From Meconema thalassinum (lineage: Eukaryota; Arthropoda; Insecta; Orthoptera; Tettigoniidae): a stretch of DNA of 64,000 bases. Position numbers and translations under genes: made by a program. Positions 44,645 through 55,414 of the stretch are shown here, one piece after another. The stretch covers positions 133,364,346-133,428,345 of the forward strand of contig OX336388.2 in assembly GCA_946902985.2 (NCBI GenBank), written 5' to 3'. The notes under the pieces were generated by a model that was given only the letters and a program-made list of their open reading frames with translations, ran no database searches and had not been told where the DNA came from. Positions within the stretch are counted from its first letter, which is position 1. Each line of letters starts with the position of its first letter.

Positions 44645-45965
44645 GACACTCACTTACTTACTTATCCGGTGCTACAGCCCATGTATGGCCCGGGCCTTGC
44701 CGACCACTTATCTTCTCCAGTCGTCCCTTGAGTTCGCCAGTCTCCTCCAATTGCGGACTCCCAGCCCACTCAGATCCGACTCTACATCCCCCAACCATCC
44801 CCCACTGAACGGCTACCCTCTGGCTTGGTAAATAACACCTTCGTTGGTACTCGCTGTTCCTCCATTCTCTGCACATGACTCAACCAGCGCACAGTGGGTC
44901 AAAATCAAAATCTAGGAGGATAAAATTATTTATTTTCATAATTAAAAAAATCAAAATGTATTACTTCTACAGCATTCTCATATAATTGCCGCGCACTATT
45001 CTGGGATATAAACGCATCTTAGTATAAATCTGTCACCACTGATCAAGCAGTCTGAATTGGAGGATGAATGTAAGTGGCTGTGGTTTGATTGTCTTTGTGA
45101 TTAATGTGATGCTTTAAGATGGAACATGCAGCTGAAAGTATGATCTTTGTAACGTGTTTTAGTTATTAATGGGCGTAATTGTTACGTAATTTTAGCTATA
45201 TTTGCATTATATAATATTTAACTATTATTTTTAAAATTATATTTTCACTTAGATTTTTAGTATGTCGCGTCACACTGCGTCACTTTCTACTTAATGTTAA
45301 AATGTAGATAAAGTCTTGTAGTTTACGCCTGTTATAAGATTTTTGCATCTTTTTGCAACTTACTTAGTTATTTTACGTTTTAGAAGATGCCGCGCGACCA
45401 TTTCTCACACGTTTACAACTGTTTGAAACACTGGGTTCGACGATTATGTCAAAAGTGGAACTTTATGACTTTGTTAAAAGTAAATTAGGGGTAGAAACTT
45501 TTCTGAAGAGATAACTGAATGCTCTATCCAACTCCTAGTCATAGCCAATTCCTTACATTTGTAAACGTAGCTTAAAAAAGGTCTTAACTGATGTTTATTA
45601 TGAAGTAAAGAAATTATATATGTAGCTTTCACTATAAATTCATGAGTAAAACGTAAAAATAATTTTGTCCCCCTAGATTTCGATTTTGACCCACTGTGCA
45701 GCGTAATCTTCTCGCCTTCATGGCTGTCGAGATTGATGGATTCTTATAAAGTTCGTATATCTCTGAGTTAGTTTTTATTCTCCATGCGCCATTCTCACAT
45801 ACTGCACCATATATTTACCGTAATACTTTGCGTTCCCATGTGTCCAAATTTTTTCTGGTTTGTTGTATTAAGGTCCAGATTTCAGACCCATACATGACCA
45901 ACAGTTTTAAAAATGTTTTATAGACTGTCATCTTCAGCTGTCTTGAGATGTTTCTGGATCGCATC
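44645..45965 (-). pseudogene. LINE C-terminal remnant split by a Transib-like MITE
   Basis: On the minus strand, 45965-45704 encodes RQLKMTVYKTFLKLLVMYGS and TRKNLDTWERKVLR, then stops and further RT-thumb sequence ending ARRLR. The frame resumes after the MITE at 44884 with LSHVQRMEEQ and EKISGRQGPGHTWAVAPDK*. The tail is a (TAAG)n run at 44645-44660. Skipping the MITE and one CAGCG restores contiguity. It is related to the fragment at 29765-30405. Confidence 0.85.
44890..45698. mobile_element. Transib-like MITE, copy 2 (809 bp)
   Basis: Both ends: CACAGTG, a 23-nt spacer, then ATAAAATTA (left) or ACAAAATTA (complement of right). The perfect duplication CAGCG is at 44885-44889 and 45699-45703. 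It aligns end to end with copy 1 (in inverted orientation, SINE excluded). No transposase. Confidence 0.92.
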
Positions 45966-46345
45966 ATGTGGGTGGGTGAGTGGATAGCGTGTCGGTCTAC
46001 TAACCCCAAGATTGCAGGTTCGCCCCTGGCCGTGGTAAGTGATTTTTGAAAGGCGGCAAAAATACGATACGCATGTCATACGATGTTGGCATGTCAAAGA
46101 ACCCATTTGAATTCAGTAGGCCGAGTTCATAATGGCAAAATTAATCTCGGGAGTTTCTGCCAACACGAAGTTCCTCATTTCTCTACTAGAAAGCGCTATG
46201 TTCAAGGAGCTTAGATATCTAACATCTAACCTCCTTGACTTTCAAGGAACAATGAAATTCGACATGCAAGCTACCCTCTGGGTGTCAAATAACAAAGCTT
46301 GCACCCGGCACCCAAGGCCATACGATATTATTATTATTATTATTA
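45960..46345 (+). mobile_element. SINE family 2
   Basis: GGGTGGGTGAGTGGATAGCG, B-box GGTTCGCCCCT, the AATTAATCTCGGGAGTTTC core and a (TTA)n tail. It interrupts or borders the LINE remnant on its left. Confidence 0.85.
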
Positions 46346-46433
46346 TCAAGTTAATAAAACTATAGTAGCACCTATTGCCAGCTGCTATTCTTGCCTTTAT
46401 CTCTGTTGGCACTGTAATCTGTTTATGTACCTA

Positions 46434-47275
46434 TAAGGTGCATTCAAAAAGTAACAAGCCGGAGGCTGTAATGCGCAAACCGGTGACGACATCGGCTAAT
46501 CTTGGCGTGTGTAACGAGGTGTGGTTCCGACCAAAGCGTGGAAGGTCACAGCCCGTCGCTGGAGGGCACGCGTGCACGTCAAGTGACTACACAAAGTGAG
46601 CAGCAGCATGCATCAATCGTCCAACGCTGCCAGTCGCATTGCTAACAGTGACATGGAGGCGTCAAACGAAGAGCAAAGAGGTGTTGTTCGGTTTTTGAGA
46701 GCTAAAATAGTAGGGGGAACGGACATTCATCACCGAATGTCACAAGTGTACGGCGAACACTGCATGTCCCTTGTAAGGGACAAGGCGTGGCACAAGCGCT
46801 TCAAGGAAGGACGGGTGTCGTTAGCCGATGATGCCCGGTCTGGGGCACCCCCCCCCCCCCCCTGCATTACCGATGACAACGTCCAGCTGGTTGATGCACT
46901 CATTACCCAGGACCGCCGAGTGACAGTGAACGCCATAGCCGCCGTCGTCGGATTGAGCGTCGGAAGTGTGCACACCATCATGAAGGAACTACTGCACTTG
47001 CGGAAAGTGTGTTCCCAATGGGTGTCCCACAGTCTTCAACCACACCAGGAAGCATGTCGAATGGCCTACCGTCTTGGTCTTGGTTGGACGATTGATGCAT
47101 GCTGCTGCTCGCTTTGTATCGTCTCGTGACGTGCACGCGTGCCCTCTAGCGACGATGTGTGTCCTTCCACGCTCTGGTCGGAACCACACCTCGTTACACA
47201 CGCCACAATTAGCCGATGTCGTCACCGGTTTGGTCATTACAGCCTCCAGCTCGTTACGTTTTGAATGCACCTTAT
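46434..47275 (+). pseudogene. Mariner-like element, copy 2, with ~190-bp inverted ends and no catalytic domain
   Basis: The open frame 46596-47129 starts at a plausible Met and encodes the mariner DNA-binding half: EEQRGVVRFLRAKIVGGTDI, DKAWHKRFKEGRVSLADDARS, a proline run (PPPPP, from a poly-C tract at about 46850-46862), then DDNVQLVDALITQDRRVTVN and SVGSVHTIMKELLHLRKVCS. It then runs into the inverted copy of the 5' end (from about 47085), so all three catalytic motifs are lost. Ends are inverted over about 190 bp, far longer than ordinary mariner TIRs. TA flanks both sides. Confidence 0.9.
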
Positions 47276-47379
47276 ACTTAAACAGATTTACTCTTTCGAA
47301 CCCCTCAAACTGATCAGTGCCTCTCCAGCTTGTTTTATATCTGGCGTTGATCATATATTTAGTATTTGTCAAGTTGAAC

Positions 47380-47689
47380 TGTCCTACTGCTCTTTCAATT
47401 ATCAGTACATCAGCAATTGTAAAAAGGGATGTAATGTTAAATACGGCTGCAAAAAAGTTGGATTATTTTGTTCATTAGCATGTACCAGTTGTCAAGGCCA
47501 GTCACGCTCCAATGTTGTTAGCCATCAGAAGAGTGTTCATATGATATCAGCGAGGAGACAAGTGATTCATCGCTGTTAGGGCAATTTACCTGCACCCAGC
47601 AGGAAGAAGAAGAAGAAGAAGAAGAAGAAGAAGAAGAAGAAGAACAACAAGAACATGAGGAAGTAGAAATATTAGATGATTCCGAATAA
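47380..47689 (+). pseudogene. CXC (tesmin/TSO1-like) cysteine-rich domain protein fragment, frameshifted
   Basis: One frame (to about 47515) encodes NCKKGCNVKYGCKKVG followed by LFCSLACTSCQGQS, a cysteine spacing like the CXC/CRC type of DNA-binding zinc domain. A frameshift near 47505-47521 leads to the second frame: PSEECSYDISEETSDSSLLG, a glutamate run encoded by the GAA repeat at about 47603-47643, then HEEVEILDDSE and TAA (47687-47689). The acidic end after a CXC motif looks like a genuine protein C-terminus. Upstream coding is not visible, with a mariner copy ending about 100 bp before. It may derive from a host gene or a transposon-associated protein. Function not claimed. Confidence 0.55.
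47603..47645 (+). repeat. (GAA)n microsatellite encoding poly-Glu in the CXC fragment
   Basis: About 14 GAA/AAG units. From 47700 to 48060 nothing was recognised. Confidence 0.9.
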
Positions 47690-48066
47690 TTTCCTCCAAT
47701 TTCTTAAAATTCACACCGCTTTCATCATTTCCAATAGTACCATATTTTATTACTAGCGGACCCGTGCGAGAAATATCATAAACCACACTTTCCCCAATAG
47801 GTTTATAATGAGAGATTTAAGGAGAAAGGTTGTTATGTTTTTATTTCAACCAAATGATTATAGAACACTATTTACATTTCAGTTAGAATTCCAAGTTCTA
47901 CGTTCCCGAACTTAAGGAAGGCAATCACTAAAAATTGGATCATCATAACACTCAATGGTTATTCGATATTAATGAAATTATACGATTTGAGTAGGCCCTA
48001 CTCATTCCTTTGATTTACTGTTTCTAAAATCCATGACCAATGAAGAAGGAAAGACCTTAGATGATA

Positions 48067-49721
48067 AACAAGTAGTTCCGTGAAGAACTATACAGCCTAT
48101 TTTCATATATCCTGCTCATGTTAATTGCCTCTATCAATATACAAAATTTCAGATTAATTGCTGTAACAGATTCGTGGATATTGGGAACCGTCTAAATATT
48201 TCAGATTGTCGCCAGGTTGGATTTTTATTTTTGTACTATTACATTAAGATTATTGTGTACGTGTGGTATTCAAACTTCAATCGCATGATTAGAACACAAG
48301 AAGTAACAAGTAGTTCCGTGAAGAACTATACAGCCTATTTTCATATATTCTGCTCAAGTTAATTGCCTCTATCAACTTACAAAATTTCAGTTTAATTGCT
48401 GTAACAGATTTGTAGATATTGAGAACCGTCTAAATATTTCAGATGGTCGCCAGGTTGGATTTTTATTTTTGTACTATTACATTAAGATTATTGTGTACGT
48501 GTGGTATTCAAACTTCAATCGCATGATTAGAACACAGAAGTAAAAACGAGATTTTAAAATTGCGCACAGCAGCCATATTGTGATTATGCAAACAATTGAA
48601 ATAAATTACATGCCAGTGGATCAACATTTGTATAAGCATTTAACGTGCAACGTTTCAAGGCACTCGGATAGTTAATTCGCGAGAAACGTCCATTTAAATA
48701 TTTATACATCGCGTCGCCGCCATGTTGGATTTGTGCTCACCAGGTTACTGAAAGTCCTATAGGTGAACATAAGTTCATAGTCTCTATGAACAAAAAAAAT
48801 TCAGTTTGCTTGCTGTAAAAGATTCATAGATATTGAGAACCGTCTAAATATTTCGGAAGCTCGCCATTTAGGATTGTTATATGTATAGGACATAGAGTTA
48901 TGAACCATTCAAGGACAATTATTGCCTAGGTTCATTATTCAAACTTTCACTTCGATCGCATGATTACGACACAAGAAATAAAAACTTAATTTTAAAATTT
49001 CGCAGAGACGCCATCTTGAGGTAATGTAAACAATTGAATTAAATTAGATGGCAGTGCATTACAATCTGCAAAATCATTTACTGCACCACATTTCACTGCG
49101 CTCAGAGAGTTAAATCACGAGAAAAGTCTATTAAAATATTTCAAATTCACTTGGTCGCCATGTTCGTTTTCTACTTTACAGGTTTATGAAATATACATAG
49201 GTAAACTTTTATCAACTTTTACGAAATTGCAGGGTGATATCTGTAATAGTTTCGGAGATATAGAATGTCAGTGAAATATTTCGCACAGCCGCCATTTTGA
49301 GGTTATGTAAACAATTGAACTAAATTAGATTCCAGTGCATTACAATGTGTATAAACATTTGCTGTACCAAATTTCATTACGTTTGGATAGTTAAATCGCG
49401 AGAAAAGTCTATTTAAAAGTCTCAACTTCGCTTGACCGCCATGTTGGTTTTGTAGTCACCAGGTTTTTGAAAGTCTCATAGGTGAACTTCTAGTAGTGCC
49501 CTCTATCACCGTACACAATTTCAGGGCGATATCGGTAATAGTTTCGGAGATATTGAATGCTAGTGAAATATTTCGCATAGCCGCCATGTTGGATTGGTGA
49601 GACGTAACAAAATTTGAAGGGCACGGTCGAGGTCGCCGGGAATAGTGCTATGAACTTACCGAGTTTCATTGAAATCGCTCCAGCCGTTTAGATTTTATTA
49701 GTGGGATACACACACACACCT

Positions 49722-49754
<33 letters not shown>

Positions 49755-49815
49755 ACACACACGGACAAAAGGTGATCTCATAAGCCTATTTTTTCAAAAT
49801 TGAAAATAGGCTAAA
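48067..49815 (+). mobile_element. HINE-like element, copy 10, with tandemly repeated 5' end
   Basis: AACAAGTAGTTCCGTGAAGA starts at 48067 and again at 48305, so the first 238 bp are duplicated head to tail. The core then has several blocks with GCCGCCATGTTGG and AAAATTTCAGGGTGATATC-type motifs, followed by CGCTCCAGCCGTTTAGATTT, a CA tract (49708-49762) and the terminal palindrome (AGCCTATTTTTTCAAAATTG, AAAATAGGCTAAA). This is the longest copy here. Noncoding. From 49830 to 50600 nothing was recognised. Confidence 0.7.
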
Positions 49816-50774
49816 AAATACATGAAACAGGCGTAACAATGGTTAAAATGTGAAGTGGACAACAATTATGGAACGTATTTTCCTACAGCAACAGTATCTG
49901 CAAATTGCACACTTCGTACATTTTTTTGAAAGTCACTTTTTAAAGAAAATATAGATATTTATGAAATTAGTGTGCAATTTGTCACTGCTAATATCTATTC
50001 TCTTTCATTAGAATGCTCATTTGTCACGATCGGTCTCTTGTAAGCGCCGGAGGAGGGATCTATACCATTGAAATAATAGACTATATATGATTAAATATTA
50101 TTGAATTAAATAGGATCACAATAGATAGTGGAATAGGCCTACCGGGGAAACCACGTTAAAAAAATCGCCAAATACACTACCACACAGGTGGCGTGGAAAC
50201 GTGAGCATATTATGAAGAATACAACTTTTTCAACGGTTTGAATCGTTATATCTCAAAAACGGTGACTCTTAGGAGAAAAGGTGTTGAGACAATTTGTATA
50301 GATCATTGCATGATCTACACGTTTAGTCTGATCTATTTTTATGACAAAACTTACCGTTTGGCTGAAAAACGCAAAATACCCATATTTGCGAACTTCGACC
50401 TTGAATATATTTTTTTGCCGTTGTCGGACCGATGGGGACTTTTCACATTTCATTTATAATTGTGTTTAGACCATTAGTACAAATTTTCAGCTCTATGAGA
50501 ATTTTTGTAACATTACCCATATTTTTTGGGCTAACTTGACCGGGGTATTACCTGGCAAATACATATCAAACATCATCAACATCAACCCTAAAATATATTC
50601 ACGTTAAAAAAGATACAGTCAGTCCGAGAGGCTAGACTTTATATCATTTCAAATGACGCATGCTCACATGTTAGAAAGGCTCAGGAGAGCTTCTCGCTTC
50701 GCTCGAAGCCCCAGGACTCTTTCAACAGACTCTATTACCCATTAACTTAGGCTTCCCGCGCGGGCACCTCTTTA

Positions 50775-51212
50775 AGGGTCACCCTGTATTTGAGTCTGAC
50801 ATCTTTTACAACTCTTTAAGGGTCACCCATTATTTGAATCTGTCACCCTGTATTTTGCTCTGACATCCTGCACAACTCTTTAGGAGGCACCCTGTATTCT
50901 TATCTGGCATCTTGTATATCTCTTTAGAAGTCACCCTGTATTCTTGTGTGACATCTTGTACACCTCCTTAGGAGTCACCCTGTATTCTTGTCTGACATCT
51001 TGTACACCTCTTTAGGAGTCACCCTGTATTCTTATCTGACGACTTGTATATCTCTTTAGGAGTCACCCTGTATTCTTGTCTGACATCTTGTACACCTCGT
51101 TAAGGGTCACCCTGTATTCTTATCTGACATCGTGTACATCTCTTTAGGAGTCACCCTGTATTCCTGTCTGACATCTTGCACACTTATTTAGGAGTCGCCC
51201 TGTATTCCTGTC
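50775..51212. repeat. 44-bp minisatellite, about ten units
   Basis: Units follow the pattern CACCCTGTATTCTTGTCTGA, CATCTTGTACACCTCTTTAG, GAGT with scattered changes. The first units are more divergent (TATTTGAGTCTGACATC). It is absent from the partner copy at 1-517. Confidence 0.9.
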
Positions 51213-51308
51213 TGACGTCACGCACTCGCCGTCTCCGTATCGCATAACGGCAGACCCCAGCAGTAAACTCAGACTCGGTGCATATGCACTGAACATATGA
51301 TGACGTCA
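51213..51308. promoter_or_regulatory. Two CRE-type palindromes (TGACGTCA)
   Basis: TGACGTCA occurs at 51213-51220 and 51301-51308, 81-176 bp before the ATG at 51389. It is the CREB/ATF consensus. One of the two is conserved in the inverted copy (43-50), so it may simply be part of the repeat. Confidence 0.35.
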
Positions 51309-51388
51309 TACACGCCGTAACCGTAACGCATAACGGTAGACCCAAACATAACGACGAAGTCGACAAGATCATTTAAAATGATAAAAAC

Positions 51389-51545
51389 ATGGCTGCCTTG
51401 GTTGAGAATTTTGATATTTCACTCGTGGGTGTCCTCAAACAGACCAATCACGATACAGGAGACTACTCGTTTGATATTCATCCATCTCTATTCCTTAAGG
51501 CTCATTTCCCGTCTAAACCAGGAGAATGTTGGCTATTACTCACAG
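51389..51545 (+). CDS. Candidate first coding exon of an unrecognised gene
   Basis: AAAACATGG gives a good start context. The frame reads MAALVENFDISLVGVLKQTN, then FDIHPSLFLKAHFPSKPGEC and WLLLTG up to CAG|GTAGGG at 51541-51551, a credible splice donor. Without splicing it would stop at 51593-51595 (69 codons at most). Composition is protein-like and unlike the surrounding repeats. I do not recognise the family, and no second exon was found within the window, which is filled with repeats downstream. A decayed gene fragment is equally possible. Confidence 0.4.
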
Positions 51546-51959
51546 GTAGGGATTACGTCTTCTGCGGTAATGGGCGCCCATCCAGTGTTCAGTGAGGCGT
51601 CCTCAGGCGTCGTTTCTTTCAGGCTCTCTTACACTGCAACGTCGTAAACTGCTGGAGCATTTACTGTGTAGGTCATTAGTGAGATAAATGGTGACTGTGT
51701 GGGTCCATGATTAACTACAGAACAGTGCAGAACTCGTGAATCACACTATACAGTGAAGCAAATCATTGGATAAAATCCATGCACACATACAAGTGTACGG
51801 GGCTGATGACCAAGATGAAGCAGCAGAAGCAACAACAGTTTATTAACACACAGTCATTCGAAAACGAAAAGATTTTAATTTTTGATTCATTTAGGGTCTT
51901 TGTGACATCGTGGTCAAGTAGCCCGGTCTACTTGGGTGTGTGTGTATTTGTAATTTTAT

Positions 51960-52055
51960 GCACCCCTCCATTCTTCCCTGTCCTGAGCTAATCGTTTCAT
52001 CTCTACACAGCTACCACACCTTCCATTCGAGGCAATCTGTTTAACATATATGAAC
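51960..52055 (-). mobile_element. LINE 3' tail fragment
   Basis: The complement matches the 3' end of the LINEs at 38476-38560 and 60470-60550 (TGTCCTGAGCTAATCGTTTC, ATCTCTACACAGCTACCACA). Only ~95 bp remain. From 51600 to 51960 nothing was recognised. Confidence 0.75.
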
Positions 52056-52104
52056 GTATATTTAAATTTTGAGTTGGAAGCCGATATATTCAAAAATATC
52101 TAAA

Positions 52105-52312
52105 ATTAATAAAAGAAAAGATTATAATAACAAACAAAAATATTTGGGGAAAAAATAGAAACAATTTTCAAAAAAGAGCAAGTTCTTTGAGTCAATGCAC
52201 ACTGGAAAATCTAAGATTGCTGGCCAAAACCCACTCTCACTTATAAAGCTGATCAGCAGCCACCTCGTCATCGGCTAGTTTAGACGTACAGTAGATCGCA
52301 CTCGTAGAAACA
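52105..52312 (+). repeat. Dispersed repeat D, compact copy
   Basis: Matches both flanks of 6820-7295 without the insert (GCTGGCCAAAACCCACTCTC, CAGCAGCCACCTCGTCATCG). It lies immediately left of the large palindrome. Confidence 0.6.
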
Positions 52313-52336
52313 TGTTGCATTGATAATTTTGTGACA

Positions 52337-54015
52337 ACTACTGTCGACCAAAATATTATGTGCACTCGAGTTTGAAGGCTGTTTGTGAAGTAACCAATAG
52401 AACTACATAAAATCCAATAACATCACCATTTTCATCGTTCTATTTTACGTTAGTTCGTGTAGGTTTGGATTATTTAATTTATATTTTAATATTTTTTATC
52501 GCAGTTGAAACACAAAAAGTGCCCGTTTTTAAGCGTGTTTCAACAATGCGTCACAATTAAGAATTATTATCTCACAAACCCATCATCAGATCGAATCCAA
52601 ATTTTAACACAATATACACTGATTTATTAAATTCAAAATTTTGTGTGTTCAAGAAAAAAAGTTGTTATCATTTTTGTAAGGTAACGTTTTCTCGGCTCGG
52701 GGTGGTTGGAAAATGTAGTTCTTGGTTGTGTTGTAATCCATATGTATCAAAAAGGTATGCGGTATGTTTGTGATTTTTTTATTTATTTTTTTATTTAGTC
52801 AATTTACCCTCTAGGTTGGTGGATCCCACGGACTCAGCGAGGGAACTCACCACTACCGCCTCTATAGGCAGTGTCCTGGAGCTTCGAACATCTGGTCGGG
52901 ATGGATACAACTGGGGAGGTGTGATCAGCACTTCGCCCAGGCGGCCTCACCTGCAAAGCGAACAGGGGTCTCATGAGGGATGGGAACGGATGGAAGATTG
53001 GGATGGATAGGCTAGGAAGAGGGAAGGAGACGGCCGTGGCCTTACAGTAGGTACCATCCCGAAATTTGCCCGAAGACGAAGTGGGAAACCACGGAAAACC
53101 ACTTCGAGGATGGCTGAGGGGGAATCGAACCCCCTCTACTCATTTGGGCCACCCCGAGGCTGAGTAGACCCCGTTCCAGTCCTCGTACCACTTTTCAAAT
53201 TTCGTGGCAGAGCCGGGAATCGAACCCAGGACCTCCGGGGCGGCAGCTAACCATGCTGACCGCTACGCTATGGAGGCGACATGATTGTGAAATACGTAAA
53301 TTAATTCACTTATTTTATATCGGTTTGTATTTGTACGGGGAATTAAGACATGGTTCACCAGCTAGCCGCTCCGGGAAATGCTGTACAGCGTTGCTGATAT
53401 GGAGACCATCACTTCCGAGCGAGGCGCACCATGACAGGTAATGGAGCCCATCTTGGCAACGTTGTACAGCTATTCCCGGAGCGGATAACTGGTGAACCAT
53501 GTCCTAATTCCCCGTACAAATACAAACCGATATAAAATAAGTGAATTAATTTTCGTATTTCACAATCATACAGCGTACCTTTTTGATAAATAAGGATTAC
53601 AACGCAAACAAGAACTACATTTTCCAACCACCCCGAGCCGAGAAAAAGTTACATTAAAGAAATGATAACAACTTTGTTTCTTGGACAAACAAAATTTTGA
53701 AATTAATAAACCAGTTATACAACATTCCAATGTGTATTGTGTTAAAATTTGGATTCGATCTGATGACGGGTTTGTGAGATAATAATTCTTAAATGTGACG
53801 CATGGTTGAAACACGCTTAAAAACGGGCACTTTTTGTGTTCCAATTGCGATAAAAAAATATTAAAATATAAATTAAAAATTCCAAACCTACATGAACTAA
53901 CGTAAAATAGAACGACGAAAATGATGATGTTATTGGATTTTAATGTAGGTCTATTGGTTACTTCACAAACAACCTTCAAATTCGAGTACACATAATATTT
54001 TGGTCGACAGTAGTT
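52337..54015. mobile_element. 1.7-kb foldback element (giant palindrome) carrying a SINE
   Basis: Left arm 52337-52771 plus 53281-53395 and right arm about 53455-54015 are inverted copies, about 550 bp each, with a spacer of roughly 60 bp. Outer ends contain ACTACTGTCGACCAAAATAT. Shared internal blocks include GCCCGTTTTTAAGCGTGTTT, CTCGGCTCGGGGTGGTTGG and TATCGGTTTGTATTTGTACG. A family-6 SINE interrupts only the left arm. The small open frames inside mirror each other and have no known domain. No clear duplication at the outer ends. Confidence 0.85.
52772..53280 (-). mobile_element. tRNA-derived SINE, family 6 (minus), nested in the palindrome
   Basis: The head is at 53280-53200 (complement GCCTCCATAGCGTAGCGGTC, B-box GGTTCGATTCCC), and a second B-box-like motif lies near 53130. 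The body has the complement of GGTTTTCCGTGGTTTCCCAC. The imperfect 10-bp duplication ATGTTTGTGA/ATGATTGTGA flanks it (52762-52771, 53281-53290). From 54020 to 54640 nothing was recognised. Confidence 0.85.
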
Positions 54016-54639
54016 ACCATGACAACAAGGGCAAGCAGACTTTGATCCCAGTTGTTGAAGCGTGCGTGATTGAGCAGTGAACGAGAATGGATGCCGTACA
54101 GAACTCAGGATTCTAATACCAGCTAACCTTATTACACTCTACAGTCCGGCCGCTGAGTACGCAACTCTGACATTTGGCGATGGTGGGAGAAGAGGGGTAA
54201 AGAGTGCAATATAGCTGTTCGGTGCTGCTCCCTATATTAACGGTAGTTCACCCTGTGCCCACGTACGGCAGCGCCCATAGCACGGTCGGGAATCTTGCGC
54301 ATTCCGTGTAATGCCATATCTTTGACTTCATGAGCTCTTTGTCTTATATTATTGTATATTGTCCTCCTCTGTTACAATTATGATCTACTTAGTTTTAAGA
54401 TATTAAACTACATAAGTAGGTAAGTGTGAACTTCCTTTTAATAGCTACCAGAGAGAATGTTTGAACACAACAATAGCCATCCTACGGCAGTGAGAAGCTA
54501 TTAATAGATCCTTAAAACTTGCCATCATTGTAATTCTTCTTTAACATCTCACTATGTAACGTGGAATTATCACACCCCATTTGCCATTTTATGCATCATT
54601 TTGTTAATCGACATTTTGCGGTTACGAAACCTATATATC

Positions 54640-55374
54640 ACATGGTTAGATAGAGTAACAAATGAAGTGGTATTATGAACAAGTAGTTCCGTGAAAAACT
54701 AGATAGCCTATTTTCATATATAACCCACTTATTTTAATTGCCTCTTTCAACATAAAAATTCAGTTTGATTGTTGTAATAGATTAGTAGATACTGAGAACC
54801 GTCTAAATATTTTGGATGATCGTCATGTTGGATTTTTTATATGTAGGTCATATAATTAGTTATTTTTATTAGATGATGATTGCTGCGTAGGTTCATTATT
54901 CAAACATTGACTTCGATCGCGTGATTAGGACACAAGAAATAAAATCTTAATTTTAAAAGTTTGCACAGCCGCCATCTTGAGGTTATGTAAACAGTTGAAC
55001 AAAATTAGATGTCAGTGCATTACATTGTCTATAAACATTTGCTGTACCATTTTTCACTGCGCTCGGAAGATTAAATTGCTAGAAAAGTATTTTTAAAGAT
55101 TTTAACTTCGCTTGGCCGTAATGTTCGTTTTGTACTAACAGGTTTTTAAGACTCACATAGGTGAACATTTAGCAGTGCACTTTATCACCGTACAAAATTT
55201 CAGGGTGATATCGGTAATAATTTCGGAGATATAGAATGCCGGTGAAATATTTCGCACAGCTGCTATGTTGGATTGGTGAGACGTAATAAAATTCGAAAAG
55301 GCACGATTGGGGTTGGACAAGATAGTACTATGACCTTTCCCAGTTTCACTGAAATCGCTCCAGCCGTCTGGGAT

Positions 55375-55414
<40 letters not shown>

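Larger units (their letters stand above)
50609..51375 (+). repeat. Dispersed repeat E, copy with minisatellite
   Basis: The left part (50609-50770; ACAGTCAGTCCGAGAGGCTA, GCCCCAGGACTCTTTCAACA) and right part (51210-51375; GTGCATATGCACTGAACATA, CACGCCGTAACCGTAACGCA) match the reverse complement of 1-517. The middle is a 44-bp tandem array. Confidence 0.75.

Noticed and set aside
50775..51212. CRISPR-like regular repeats
   Set aside because: Units are contiguous 44-bp tandem repeats without unique spacers, in a eukaryotic repeat context, so this is a minisatellite.
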